64,000 nt of DNA from JAFAGO01 sp031987605 (GCA_031987605.1 DALZZF010000003.1:248001-312000), one strand, 5' to 3'; shown: positions 15,847-25,040, numbered from the stretch's first letter. The notes: generated from the letters alone by a model not told the origin. Numbers and translations are program-made.

Positions 15847-17523
15847 ATGAAAAAGTTCGGTCTGCTATTTTTATTATTTTGTTTCTACGGTTTGCTCAAT
15901 GCCCAATATAAAAATTTTTGGAAGCCCCTGTTTCCTGAATTTGATTCTTTGACAATAGAAATAGAAAAAAATTACATCCGGGAACGAAGTATCCAAAAGG
16001 GAAAAGATATTGTAAAAAAAATGTATGGTTTGGCAGGTCGTTCAGATAATCAAGTTCTGCTGAGCAGAGCAATTCATTGGGATATATACAATCAATGTAT
16101 TGAAAATAAAACAATAGATTCCAGATTGTTTTCTAAGGCTATAAAATTAATTGATACCAATCGGAATGAATACGACTATACAAGACTTAAAAGCCTGAAA
16201 GCTTCAAACTATGTAAAAATTGGAAATTATTTAAAGGCTTATAAAATCTATATGGAAATACAACCTTATTTTGAAAATATTGGAGATGATTTTATGGCGG
16301 CAAATATACTTGTCAACAAAGGAAATATTTTTTTGAAAATTAATGAATATGAAAAAGCTTTGGAAGAATATCAAAAAGCACAGGTTCTTTATAAACAATC
16401 AAACATAAAGGAATTAAGCATAAAGAATCAATTAAGCATTGGTAATGCATTGTATCATACAGGGGAAAAAGATCGTGCCGTGGAAACTTTGAGAGTTTTA
16501 AAAAAGAGTCTTTCAAAAACCCGCGATACTTTAACTTTAATTAATACTCTATATTCTTTATCTATTTACCCTCAAAATAGTGATGAAAGATCTTATTATG
16601 CAAAAAAAAATTATGAATTAACAAAGAATTATCGCAATAAATATTTTTTCACAAGAGCTGGTATAAATTATGGGGCTCTATTAATCGACCAAGGTAAGCT
16701 TACCTATGCATTAAATTATTTGTATGAAGCCAAAAAATCTACTGACTCCACCAATGATCTTACAGCCTCCCGATTAATTTATAATAACTTATCTCGAATT
16801 TATACAGATAAGAAACAATGGGACAGTGCCTATTACTACACAAATCTTTATCATATTTACAACGATTCTATTCTTGGAGCAGACAAAAAACTTGAAATCA
16901 ATAAAATAGAAGCTCGCGAATCCATCAGTAAAATAGAACAACAGAATGAATTACAAAGGAAAATCACAATTGCAATTTTATTTGGCGTGTGTTGTCTTTC
17001 AGTAGCCGTTATTTCTATTATTTACTTCCGAAATAAAAAAATCAAAATTCAAAAACAGCTGAAAGAAACCGAAAATGAGAAACTGGAAACTGAAATTGGA
17101 TCCAAAAACCGGGAACTGGCATCAAATACGTTATTGTTAACAGAAAAAAATCGTGTGCTGGAAGAACTTTCGGAACATTTGAAAGAACTGGAATTTCACG
17201 GTAATATTCCTGAAAAGGAAGAGAAGGAAATACAGAAAAAGATAGAGGATCATCTGTATGCCTCTAATGAATGGGAATACTTTAAATTACATTTTGAAAA
17301 TGTTCACCCCGAATTTTTCTATAAGCTCAAAAAACATTCATCTTCCATTTCAGAAAATGAATTACGTTTGTGCGCATATATAAGAATCGGAATGGAGAAT
17401 AAGCAGATAGCAAGGATGCTTTCAGTATTGCCAAATTCCGTGAAAACCTCGCGCTACCGTTTACGCAAAAAGCTCAACCTTTCCGGCGAAGTTTCTTTAG
17501 AGGATTTTTTAAGAAATTTATGA
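15847..17523 (+). CDS. TPR protein with one membrane helix and C-terminal LuxR-like helix-turn-helix
   Basis: The 558-residue protein has a signal-type N terminus (MKKFGLLFLLFCFYGLLNAQ), TPR-like helices from about 60 to 350 (YLKAYKIYMEIQPYFENIGD, NEYEKALEEYQKAQVLYKQS), one membrane helix (about 376-394, ITIAILFGVCCLSVAVISII), a coiled coil (KIQKQLKETENEKLETEIGS) and a C-terminal DNA-binding region (ENELRLCAYIRIGMENKQIA, then LPNSVKTSRYRLRKKLNL). This layout is common in Bacteroidota: a periplasmic sensor linked to a cytoplasmic HTH. It lies divergent from the T9SS-sorted gene, which may be its target. Confidence 0.82.
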   Translation: MKKFGLLFLLFCFYGLLNAQYKNFWKPLFPEFDSLTIEIEKNYIRERSIQKGKDIVKKMYGLAGRSDNQVLLSRAIHWDIYNQCIENKTIDSRLFSKAIKLIDTNRNEYDYTRLKSLKASNYVKIGNYLKAYKIYMEIQPYFENIGDDFMAANILVNKGNIFLKINEYEKALEEYQKAQVLYKQSNIKELSIKNQLSIGNALYHTGEKDRAVETLRVLKKSLSKTRDTLTLINTLYSLSIYPQNSDERSYYAKKNYELTKNYRNKYFFTRAGINYGALLIDQGKLTYALNYLYEAKKSTDSTNDLTASRLIYNNLSRIYTDKKQWDSAYYYTNLYHIYNDSILGADKKLEINKIEARESISKIEQQNELQRKITIAILFGVCCLSVAVISIIYFRNKKIKIQKQLKETENEKLETEIGSKNRELASNTLLLTEKNRVLEELSEHLKELEFHGNIPEKEEKEIQKKIEDHLYASNEWEYFKLHFENVHPEFFYKLKKHSSSISENELRLCAYIRIGMENKQIARMLSVLPNSVKTSRYRLRKKLNLSGEVSLEDFLRNL

Positions 17524-17538
17524 TTGAGTTATTATTAA

Positions 17539-18639
17539 TTACATTGCTGTTTTCTCTCTCAAAAACTGTAAAATTTTCCAGCCTGTTGCGTCTACTTTTC
17601 TCAAAAACTTAGCAATAATGACGGCAAGAACCACATTAATCGCATAGATTACTAACATTAAAATATACCAAGGTAATGAATCCTCAAGATAAATCACGAT
17701 AAAATAAATGAGCGAAGAACTCATTCCCTGTGCAAAATAAAAGAAAATCGCATTTCGACCGACATAAGTAAAAAAGTTTTCTTTATTGATTTTCAACCGG
17801 TTGTATAAAGCAAAAAGGGTAATTAAGCTGAAAGATGACCAGAAAATATAAAGCAGTTTTGGTGGAAACTTGTTTTTGTTCATTTTCAGGAAAACTTCGA
17901 TTCCGTTGTTCCAGTAGAGGATAATTAAAATAATGAAAAAGACCGAATACAAAACCGCCAGAAGTTGGATTGAAAGTTTTTTCCCACGAATTTTATGGGC
18001 CAGTAAAAATATTCCCAGATACAAGGCTACATATCCAACCTGACCACTCGGATAATATTGCGGCAAAACATTGAACATCAAAGTTAAACCAAAACACAAA
18101 GCAATAAACCAGTTGATGTGTTTCGGGAAGAATTTTAGAATTAAAACACCAAAAACTGCAAGGATAAAATAGACTTTCAAATACCAGAAACTTCCCATCA
18201 CCACTGGAAAAGTATCGGCATTAGTGTACTGATGAAGATACCAGTTTCCGAGATTATGCCATTGCGGATCCGGAGAAATATTTACGGGAACATATTTGCT
18301 TCCAAATGTGCTGAAAAAATCCTGCATCGCAGAAAGCCCGAACAAATTCAACCCGAGAAATTTAATAAACCAATCCAGAAAAAACAAAAACGTCACAAAA
18401 ATCATATAGGTAATCTGCAGTTTGAGCAAGCGGTAAAAAGTTTTTTCGATGTTGTTTCCGGAAGTAATTCCGCTCAATGCATAAAACAAAGGCACATCAA
18501 AAAGCAGCGAAAGTACACGAATTTCCGTTGGAATATAATATTGTCCGCTCCAGAAAGCGGTATGAATAAAAACAATGGAAAGTGTTGCTAATCCTTTTGC
18601 AAAATCAATATAAAGATCTCGTTGTAGAGGTTTTGTCAT
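17539..18639 (-). CDS. Acyltransferase 3 family membrane protein
   Basis: The 366-residue protein has about ten hydrophobic segments and opens with DLYIDFAKGLATLSIVFIHT, the family signature in which the His of VFIHTAFW is thought catalytic. Such proteins O-acetylate or otherwise acylate cell-surface polysaccharides and peptidoglycan at the inner membrane. The acceptor cannot be told from sequence. The gene converges on the TPR/HTH gene (15 bases apart) and starts 34 bases from the assembly gap at 18674. Confidence 0.85.
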   Translation of the reverse strand: MTKPLQRDLYIDFAKGLATLSIVFIHTAFWSGQYYIPTEIRVLSLLFDVPLFYALSGITSGNNIEKTFYRLLKLQITYMIFVTFLFFLDWFIKFLGLNLFGLSAMQDFFSTFGSKYVPVNISPDPQWHNLGNWYLHQYTNADTFPVVMGSFWYLKVYFILAVFGVLILKFFPKHINWFIALCFGLTLMFNVLPQYYPSGQVGYVALYLGIFLLAHKIRGKKLSIQLLAVLYSVFFIILIILYWNNGIEVFLKMNKNKFPPKLLYIFWSSFSLITLFALYNRLKINKENFFTYVGRNAIFFYFAQGMSSSLIYFIVIYLEDSLPWYILMLVIYAINVVLAVIIAKFLRKVDATGWKILQFLREKTAM

Positions 18640-18665
18640 TTTTTGGTTATTGTTGTTGTGTTTTT

Positions 18666-18701
18666 TTTCGGGGNNNNNNNNNNGAAGCCGCCGCCCCGAA
18701 A
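18666..18701. other. Assembly gap of 10 N inside a probable GC-rich palindrome
   Basis: The run of N is 18674-18683. The right flank 18684-18701 reads GAAGCCGCCGCCCCGAAA; the left flank 18666-18673 reads TTTCGGGG, which pairs with the far end of it. Inserting the ten missing complementary bases would complete a perfect palindrome. Ten N may be only a placeholder. The lost piece could be longer. Confidence 0.6.
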
Positions 18702-18713
18702 CAAATTCCCCTA

Positions 18714-18941
18714 TTATTTTTTTCTCAGCGGAATTAAAAGACTTTCCAAACCGTTGAGTTTGATTTCGTAAACGGTAGCCAATTGCATTCCGAGTTTTCC
18801 TTTCGGGAATCCGCCATTCCTAAGAAACCATTCCAGATATGAAACCGGAAGATCAGCAAGAATTCGACCTTCAAATCTTCCGAACGGCATTTTCACCACA
18901 CATATTTCCTGAAGAATTTCAGGGTTTACTCCTTCTAACAT
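18714..18941 (-). CDS. DUF3820 family protein
   Basis: This 75-residue cytoplasmic protein shows the family pattern: VVKMPFGRFEGRILADLPVS, YLEWFLRNGGFPKGKLG and EIKLNGLESLLIPLRKK. DUF3820 proteins are small, widespread in Bacteroidota and Proteobacteria, and are sometimes labelled putative quorum-sensing-regulated virulence factors; a similar PFG-x-F/Y-x-G motif appears in some DNA polymerase III epsilon-like proteins, but the function is not established. It is 13 bases downstream of the AI-2E transporter gene, so they are probably co-transcribed. Confidence 0.85.
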   Translation of the reverse strand: MLEGVNPEILQEICVVKMPFGRFEGRILADLPVSYLEWFLRNGGFPKGKLGMQLATVYEIKLNGLESLLIPLRKK

Positions 18942-18954
18942 TTATATCAAATAT

Positions 18955-20040
18955 TTAAATACTCAGATCGACTTTCTGATCGGAATCGTTGTTCTCCGGA
19001 AGTTCCAGTTTTGGAGTTTCGTCATCGGAAAATTCGTCGCGATACACCTGAATCAATAATAAAGTAATAGAAATCATAATCGGACCAAATACCAACCCCA
19101 TAAATCCAAACAGATTCATCCCCATAATAATTCCGAAAACTGTGTTTAACGGATGAATATCTTCAAGTTTTTTCAATAAGGTAAAACGAAGAACATTATC
19201 CGTAAGTCCGACCACAACAAGGCAATAAATCGCAAGCAGAATTCCGTTGGTCGTATCGCCTTCCGCAATCATAAAAATACTCACCGGAATATAAATAATC
19301 GCCGCACCCACAATCGGAATCATGGAAGCAACTGCGGTTAATGCAAATAAAAGAATCGCACTTGGCGCTCCGAAAATCCAATATCCAATTAATGCCACAA
19401 TTCCCTGACCAACGGCAACCACAGGAATTCCCACGGCATTTGCCATTACCAGTTTTCTGAATTTTTCTCCAATTAAATTGGTATTAGCTCTTTTCAATGG
19501 TGCTGCCGATGAAAGCATCCGTTCAAAAAGCCTTGGTTTATTAAACATAAAATACAGAATAAAAAACATGGAAGCCACCACCGTAAATGTATTCACCGTT
19601 CCGCTCAGAGCTTTGGTTGAAAAACCTGCAGCAAGATTCTGTAATTTATCAATATTCTCTTTGCTTAGAAGATCAAAGCCGGTTTTGGAATATACATACC
19701 CCTGAATTTTATTGAGAAATTCATTGAATTTTCCCAGATATTGTTTAGAATCGCCCAATTTATCAATCAGCAAATCGCCGATAAAATAAATCGGTAGAAT
19801 GAGAACAATCAGACAAATAAAAATCAGGAACAGCGAAGCCAAAGCCGGTTTCCACTTCTTTTTTTCCTGAAGGTAAAAATTGTATTTCCTGCAAATAATG
19901 TATAAAGTAATCGCTCCTAAAAGTGAAGGAATAAACAGTGAAAGATTCCAGCAAATCAATCCTGCCATTACCAATATAATAATGATTAAAAATATCTGCT
20001 TGATTACATTTCCGTTGATTTGATTATCGCTTTTCGCCAT
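18955..20040 (-). CDS. AI-2E family transporter
   Basis: The 361-residue membrane protein has about seven to eight hydrophobic helices with the family arrangement: paired helices at the start (about 14-70), a long amphipathic stretch (LDKL and KFNEFLNKIQGYVYSKTG) and the C-terminal core AVASMIPIVGAAIIYIPVS and GMNLFGFMGLVFGPIMIS. The PerM/TqsA family was named for autoinducer-2 export in E. coli, but members also act as cation antiporters, so the substrate is open. It starts after a terminator for the upstream gene and precedes the DUF3820 gene. Confidence 0.9.
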   Translation of the reverse strand: MAKSDNQINGNVIKQIFLIIIILVMAGLICWNLSLFIPSLLGAITLYIICRKYNFYLQEKKKWKPALASLFLIFICLIVLILPIYFIGDLLIDKLGDSKQYLGKFNEFLNKIQGYVYSKTGFDLLSKENIDKLQNLAAGFSTKALSGTVNTFTVVASMFFILYFMFNKPRLFERMLSSAAPLKRANTNLIGEKFRKLVMANAVGIPVVAVGQGIVALIGYWIFGAPSAILLFALTAVASMIPIVGAAIIYIPVSIFMIAEGDTTNGILLAIYCLVVVGLTDNVLRFTLLKKLEDIHPLNTVFGIIMGMNLFGFMGLVFGPIMISITLLLIQVYRDEFSDDETPKLELPENNDSDQKVDLSI

Positions 20041-20067
20041 CGTGTATTTTTTTCAAAAATAAACAAA

Positions 20068-20094
20068 AAAGCAACAGTATCGAACTGCTGCTTT
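20068..20094 (-). terminator. Terminator of the membrane protein gene at 20123-20854
   Basis: An 11-bp stem that is complete on the minus strand (one G-U pair), a 5-nt loop, and T6 after it. It separates this gene from the AI-2E transporter. Confidence 0.8.
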
Positions 20095-20122
20095 ATATTT
20101 TCAATTTGGATTCTTATAGAAT

Positions 20123-20854
20123 TTATGCGTTCAATAATGGTCTTGGTTTCCCAACGAAAGCCACATAAGCAGAATACATCACCACCAGCATAAAATAAAT
20201 AGTAAGATATACCCCGATAATACAAAGTACAATTCCTGCAACACTGATTAAAAATCCTAATAATGAAGTTCCTAGAAAAGTTCCGTAATTTTCCTTAGCA
20301 ATGTTGTACGATTTGCTTAATGCTTCACCAACACTGGCATTTTCGAAAAGTAAAATCGGATAACCAATTAAGAGAAGTGGCAAAACTAAAAAGCCCGGAA
20401 TAATACACAATGAAAATGCAATCCCAAGAATAAGCCCTGAAACAATGCTGTATAAAAGAATATTGATAAAATTCTGCTTGTAACCGATAAACAGATCCGA
20501 AGCCTGAATACGCTCTTTATTATTGTATTTATTCGCAATATAGATTACCCCAACATAAAGTGGAGCCATGAGCAAACTCAGCAATGCAGAAAGCCCGGAA
20601 TAAGCGGCCATTCCCGGCATTGCCCAGAAATTAATTTTGGTATAATCTCCAGAACTTACGATTTCCTCGTACATTTCCTGAGAATCGAATCCGGAAACCA
20701 ACTGAACTATCCAGGAAGCCACAAAAGAGATTACAATTGCAAGCAATGCATACAGAAAAACACCTTTGTACATTTCAAAAGCATGGGAAATAATACTCCC
20801 TGTTTCTCTTGCAGGAACAGATCCCTGCTGATCAAATTCATTAAAATCGCTCAT
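20123..20854 (-). CDS. Multispanning membrane protein of unknown function
   Basis: The 243-residue protein has a polar N terminus (MSDFNEFDQQGSVPARETGS) and about six hydrophobic segments, with YIANKYNNKERIQASDLFIG between the second and third pair and FENASVGEALSKSYNIAKEN between later ones. This layout resembles the DUF975/YciC-like and glycerophosphodiesterase-membrane-domain group, and such proteins are sometimes mislabelled beta-carotene monooxygenase in flavobacteria. It shares that pattern with the next gene upstream (20931-21674), so the two may be paralogues. Function unknown. Confidence 0.65.
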   Translation of the reverse strand: MSDFNEFDQQGSVPARETGSIISHAFEMYKGVFLYALLAIVISFVASWIVQLVSGFDSQEMYEEIVSSGDYTKINFWAMPGMAAYSGLSALLSLLMAPLYVGVIYIANKYNNKERIQASDLFIGYKQNFINILLYSIVSGLILGIAFSLCIIPGFLVLPLLLIGYPILLFENASVGEALSKSYNIAKENYGTFLGTSLLGFLISVAGIVLCIIGVYLTIYFMLVVMYSAYVAFVGKPRPLLNA

Positions 20855-20930
20855 AGTTTATATTTTTAAGATTTAGTGTGTTCTTTCGTTTAAGTAAATC
20901 CAAATTTAATGAAATATTTGAAAAATCAGA

Positions 20931-21674
20931 TTACAAATTTTTTACATTTTCAGATTTTGTTTCCTCGTTGAAGATCGTGCGGTACAAAGAATAAATCATG
21001 GTATGCATGAAAGGAAAAGTAAAAATCAGTCCGAAAATTGTGAGCATTCCCAGATATTTAAATATAAAAGCCACCAGTATACAGATCAGAATTTCAAGAG
21101 CATACAATTTCAACGCTTTGAAATTCAGGGCAATACTTTGGAAAATTGTTTTATTCATAAAAAACATCAGCGGTGCCGAAAAAATGGTGACAAAAATCCA
21201 CGCAATTCCCAAAACAATCGTTTGCATCGTATAGGAAAATACCACAATCCAGAACAGATAATAACTGGTATAAATGAAAAAATTAATTCCCATATATCCT
21301 GCAAAAAGATCGAGCAGATCGTACTTTTCCCCGAGATCAATTTTACGGTAAATTTTGTAAAAACCCATATTAAGAGGAAACAGAAAAATAAGCGTTCCCA
21401 ATATCAAAAAATAGAAATTCCGGAACTCCGGTTTCTGTGCCAATGCCTGTGCTGCCTTCAAATATTCCTCCTGGCTGGTCAGCATTTTTTGTCCAAGTGC
21501 CGTATAATCATCCATGATTCCGTAGGCATTCATGCCATAAATAGCCACCACAAAAAAGATTGAAAAATATACCAGAGAAAAGAAAATCTGGTAGCCAATT
21601 GTTTTTAGCCAATAGGAAAAAGCCTGTTGCAGAATTGTTTGAATGCCGCTTTTCTGCGGATAATTTTGTTCCAT
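20931..21674 (-). CDS. Multispanning membrane protein, probable paralogue of its neighbour
   Basis: The protein has 247 residues from ATG 21674 (MEQNYPQKSGIQTILQQAFS). A frame continues upstream to a TTG at 21680, but the promoter position favours the ATG. About six hydrophobic segments are seen, and KIYRKIDLGEKYDLLDLFAG matches the position of the loop ERIQASDLFIG in the neighbour. No enzyme motif is present. It is the first of a series of minus-strand membrane proteins and is divergent from pabB, with promoter motifs for both directions in a 98-base space. Confidence 0.6.
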   Translation of the reverse strand: MEQNYPQKSGIQTILQQAFSYWLKTIGYQIFFSLVYFSIFFVVAIYGMNAYGIMDDYTALGQKMLTSQEEYLKAAQALAQKPEFRNFYFLILGTLIFLFPLNMGFYKIYRKIDLGEKYDLLDLFAGYMGINFFIYTSYYLFWIVVFSYTMQTIVLGIAWIFVTIFSAPLMFFMNKTIFQSIALNFKALKLYALEILICILVAFIFKYLGMLTIFGLIFTFPFMHTMIYSLYRTIFNEETKSENVKNL

Positions 21675-21691
21675 TCCCAAAAAAATTTTTA

Positions 21692-21699
21692 CAAAAATA
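21692..21699 (-). promoter_or_regulatory. -7 promoter motif for the membrane protein gene
   Basis: TATTTTTG on the minus strand, ending 17 bases before the ATG at 21674. It belongs to the group of genes with a gap of 16 to 18 bases. Confidence 0.5.
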
Positions 21700-21739
21700 A
21701 ACGATTCAAAACCATTTTTACCAGAATTTAAAAAATACC

Positions 21740-21768
21740 TTGCCGGTTTGGGAAAAATTCTACTTTTG
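21740..21768 (+). promoter_or_regulatory. Promoter of pabB-pabC, probably leaderless
   Basis: TTG (21740-21742), 18 bases, then TACTTTTG (21761-21768), ending 4 bases before the ATG at 21773. The matching spacing to the rplU promoter makes it a strong candidate. Confidence 0.65.
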
Positions 21769-21772
21769 CAAT

Positions 21773-22747
21773 ATGTATCAGAATGAATCCGGATTTCAGA
21801 AAATGGATGTGCTTTCCCAAGAAGGCATTCCGTTTTTCTTTATGGTGGATTTCCTCAAAAAAAACATTGAAATCTTCACCGAAAACGAATTGGTAAAATC
21901 AGGTTTATTATTTGATTTTCAATATTTTAAAAACAAAAAAAGCAAAGATACACAACCAAAGGAGTTTCACTTTAAATCCTTTCCCGAAAGCAAAGAAAAA
22001 TATGCCGAAGGATTTAAAAAAGTACAGCACCATCTGCAGCTCGGGAATTCATACCTCGTAAATTTTACCCGAAAAACAAAAATTGAAACTTCGCTGAATC
22101 TGGAAGAAATTTTCTATCTTTCCCATGCGAAATACAAAGTTCTCGTTCCCGGGAAGTTTGTGTTTTTTTCCCCTGAAACTTTTGTTGAAATAAAAAACAA
22201 CCGGATTTTTACCCATCCGATGAAAGGAACTATTGATGCTTCCGTAGAAAATGCTGCTGAAAAACTGAGGAATGATGTGAAGGAAAAAGCCGAACATTAT
22301 ACCGTGGTCGATCTTTTGCGGAATGATCTCAGTATGGTGGCGAACAATGTGCAACTGGATGAATTCCAAATAATTGACCTCATCCGAACAAAGCAGAAAA
22401 ATCTGTTAGCCATGAGTTCCGAAATCTCCGGAAATTTAAAACCGGAATATCAGGGAAAAATGGGAAGCATTATGCAAAAACTGCTTCCTGCCGGTTCCAT
22501 TCTGGGTGCACCAAAACCAAAAACAATGGAAATCATTCTGGAATCGGAAGGATATGAAAGAGGTTTTTACAGCGGTGTTTGCGGTTGGTTCGACGGAAAA
22601 AATCTGGATTCCGGTGTGATGATCCGATTTATCGAGAACGAAAGCGGTGTTTTATACTTCAAAAGTGGCGGCGGAATTACGCACATGAGCAAATTGGGCG
22701 ATGAATATCAGGAAATGAAAAATAAAATCTATGTACCGTTTTATTGA
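21773..22747 (+). CDS. pabB: Aminodeoxychorismate synthase component I
   Basis: This 324-residue protein is a chorismate-binding enzyme that makes 4-amino-4-deoxychorismate for folate. Motifs include LGNSYLVNFTRKT, THPMKGTID (catalytic-type Lys), VDLLRNDLSMVA, LPAGSILGAPKPKTMEII and FYSGVCGWFDG, all typical of PabB/TrpE. It is shorter than E. coli PabB because the N-terminal tryptophan-binding half is reduced. The ATG at 21773 follows the promoter by 4 bases; a longer frame from 21740 would overlap the promoter. It overlaps pabC by 17 bases. Confidence 0.88.
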   Translation: MYQNESGFQKMDVLSQEGIPFFFMVDFLKKNIEIFTENELVKSGLLFDFQYFKNKKSKDTQPKEFHFKSFPESKEKYAEGFKKVQHHLQLGNSYLVNFTRKTKIETSLNLEEIFYLSHAKYKVLVPGKFVFFSPETFVEIKNNRIFTHPMKGTIDASVENAAEKLRNDVKEKAEHYTVVDLLRNDLSMVANNVQLDEFQIIDLIRTKQKNLLAMSSEISGNLKPEYQGKMGSIMQKLLPAGSILGAPKPKTMEIILESEGYERGFYSGVCGWFDGKNLDSGVMIRFIENESGVLYFKSGGGITHMSKLGDEYQEMKNKIYVPFY

Positions 22748-23360
22748 AAGCATAAAAGTGGAAGATCAGAAAGCATTTCTGCTCGATCTCCATCAGAAAA
22801 GAGTGAATGCCACTTTCGACCATTTCGGGAAGGGCGATGTTTCCATCGATCTGGAAAAAATGTTTAAAGATCTTGAACACGATGAAGACGGGCTTTACAA
22901 ATGGAAAATCACGTATGATCTGGACAAAAATGTGCGAACGCAGATGATTCCCTATGCGATTCCACAAACCGATGATTTTGAATTGGTGGTAAACAACGAG
23001 ATTGAGTATTCCTTCAAATTTGAAGACCGCACTGCTTTTGAAAAAATGAAAGCCAAATCCAGAGCCGAAGAAATCATTATTGTACAAAATGACCATATTA
23101 CCGATACTTCGTTTTCCAATCTTTTGTTTCTTAAAAACAAGGAATGGTTTACACCCAACACTTTTCTTTTAAATGGTGTGCAGCGTCAGCATTTGCTGAA
23201 TAACAAACTCATTAAAGAAGCGGAAATCACCATCCATAACATACAGGAATTCAGCCATTTTCAAATCATTAATGCTTTGAATGATTTCGATGATATGTTT
23301 ATTTATCCGATTGAAAAAATCATCAACATCCCGGAAGATGATGATTATCTTGAGTTGTAA
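22731..23360 (+). CDS. pabC: Aminotransferase class IV, probable 4-amino-4-deoxychorismate lyase
   Basis: The 209-residue protein begins MYRFIESIKVEDQKAFLLDL and has the PLP fold-type IV pattern in short form: HQKRVNATFDHFG, EDRTAFEKMKAKSRAEEIII, then VQNDHITDTSFSNLLFLKN and FLLNGVQRQHLLNN. Fused or adjacent to PabB, it should release pyruvate from aminodeoxychorismate to give p-aminobenzoate. It is shorter than E. coli PabC (about 269), mostly in the N-terminal part. The start overlaps the pabB stop, indicating coupled translation. The family is certain; the reaction is inferred from context. Confidence 0.8.
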   Translation: MYRFIESIKVEDQKAFLLDLHQKRVNATFDHFGKGDVSIDLEKMFKDLEHDEDGLYKWKITYDLDKNVRTQMIPYAIPQTDDFELVVNNEIEYSFKFEDRTAFEKMKAKSRAEEIIIVQNDHITDTSFSNLLFLKNKEWFTPNTFLLNGVQRQHLLNNKLIKEAEITIHNIQEFSHFQIINALNDFDDMFIYPIEKIINIPEDDDYLEL

Positions 23361-23362
23361 AA

Positions 23363-25036
23363 TCAGGATTTTAAATACTGAAAATAAGATTTCAGGATGT
23401 CGGCGTTTTCCACTTCGGATGTATTGACTTCCAATATTTTAGCCCGAATATCAGGTTTGAAAAAATTATCCAGAACGCGGTCTAATGTTACCTCATCTTC
23501 CACTTTTACATATCCAAAACCAAATGTTTTTGCAACTTCTTCTGCGGTTCTTCTGTGTTTTGTGGTGATAAACTCATCCAGAATATTCTGATTTGCATGG
23601 GAAGGTCCGGGAATAATACGGAAAATATTTCCTTCTTCATTATTGAATACGATAATCCTTGTAAATGGAGGAATATACTGATTCCAAAGTCCGTTGATGT
23701 CGTAGAAAAAACCTAAATCTCCCGTAACCAAAACCGTTGGTTCAGGATGTTTAATGGCGAAACCCATCGCTGTAGAAGTACAGCCTTCAATTCCGCTGGT
23801 ACCACGATTGCAATATATTCTATTTTTCTGAAAATCAAATAATTGCGCATAACGAATCGCCGATGAATTGGAAAAATGAATGGCGTAATTCTCCGGAATT
23901 TTTTGTGCAAAAACATTAAAAAAATACAAATCCGAAAACGGTGTTTTCACCAGATATTCAGCATGTTTCGCATCTTTCTTATCCCGAAGAACATCCCAAA
24001 GATTAAAATAAGATCTGGGTTCCAAATTAATGAAATTCAGTAATTTACCAAAAAAAACTTCCGGTTTTGTTTCAATTTTATGGGTTAAAGTAAAATATGT
24101 GTCCGGCTGCCAGACTTCGTCAATATGCCAGTGGTTGTTCGGTTTTGCTTTTCGCAGAAATTGTTTTACTCTTTTGGAAACCACATTTTGTCCAACCGTA
24201 ATTAAAAGATCCGGAGCGTAGGCTTTGCTGTCTTCTTCCGAAAAATTGGAAATATAGCGGTCAATATGATGGAAAAATTTATCGTGCTGCAGATTGGAAT
24301 TGGCTTCACACAAAACCACAGCACTGTGATTTTTAACCAGTTGCGACAATTGCGATTCCAGCTCATTGGAATAATCACGAGTTCCCACCAAGATCAGAAT
24401 TCGCTGCGATGTGCTCCATTCCGCTACCAATCCGGAAGGAATTTCGTATTTCTTTTTCTGAATGGTTTTTTCCACGGATGGGAAAAACGGCAACTCCGTT
24501 ACCAAATCGTACAAAGGTTCTTCCAGAGGAATATTGATGTGAACTGGCCCTTGCTTTTCAAAACAAATTTCAATTGCTTTTTTGATGGTTCCCCAGTTGT
24601 AATCATCTGCGCCATCTTTGCTGTCTTCCAGCAGTTCAAAATCTCCGTAGGAATGCTGGTGATAAAGGTTTTTCTGGCGAATGGTCTGCCCATCAAAAAT
24701 ATCTACATAATCCACAGGCCGATCCGCAGTAAGCACCAACAGCGGAACATTTGCATAAAATGCTTCCGTAACTGCGGGATAATAATTTGCAGCAGCCGAA
24801 CCGCTTGTACAAGTGATGGCTACAGGTTTTTTTTCGCTTTTTGCCATTCCGAGTGCCACGTATGCCGCGCTTCTTTCATCCACAATACTGAAGCAGTTGA
24901 ATGCGTCCATCTCGCCAAACTGTATTGCCAAAGGTGCATTTCTGGATCCGGGAGAAATAACGATGTTTGCAATTTCATACTCTTTCAGAAGGTGTGCGAG
25001 GATTTGAACGCTTCGCTTGGATGAATATTTTTTCAT
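23363..25036 (-). CDS. menD: 2-succinyl-5-enolpyruvyl-6-hydroxy-3-cyclohexene-1-carboxylate synthase
   Basis: MenD is the thiamine diphosphate enzyme that joins isochorismate and 2-oxoglutarate in menaquinone synthesis. The 557-residue length is normal. Visible are NIVISPGSRNAPLAIQF, VDERSAAYVALGMAKSEKKP, TCTSGSAAANYYPAVTEAF with the catalytic-region Glu, and the cofactor site VTGDLGFFYDINGLWNQ with FNNEEGNIF near the end. It converges with pabC (2 bases between the stops). The ATG lies 4 bases after a TATTTTTG motif, so the mRNA may be leaderless. No other men gene is in the window. Confidence 0.95.
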   Translation of the reverse strand: MKKYSSKRSVQILAHLLKEYEIANIVISPGSRNAPLAIQFGEMDAFNCFSIVDERSAAYVALGMAKSEKKPVAITCTSGSAAANYYPAVTEAFYANVPLLVLTADRPVDYVDIFDGQTIRQKNLYHQHSYGDFELLEDSKDGADDYNWGTIKKAIEICFEKQGPVHINIPLEEPLYDLVTELPFFPSVEKTIQKKKYEIPSGLVAEWSTSQRILILVGTRDYSNELESQLSQLVKNHSAVVLCEANSNLQHDKFFHHIDRYISNFSEEDSKAYAPDLLITVGQNVVSKRVKQFLRKAKPNNHWHIDEVWQPDTYFTLTHKIETKPEVFFGKLLNFINLEPRSYFNLWDVLRDKKDAKHAEYLVKTPFSDLYFFNVFAQKIPENYAIHFSNSSAIRYAQLFDFQKNRIYCNRGTSGIEGCTSTAMGFAIKHPEPTVLVTGDLGFFYDINGLWNQYIPPFTRIIVFNNEEGNIFRIIPGPSHANQNILDEFITTKHRRTAEEVAKTFGFGYVKVEDEVTLDRVLDNFFKPDIRAKILEVNTSEVENADILKSYFQYLKS

Positions 25037-25040
25037 AACG

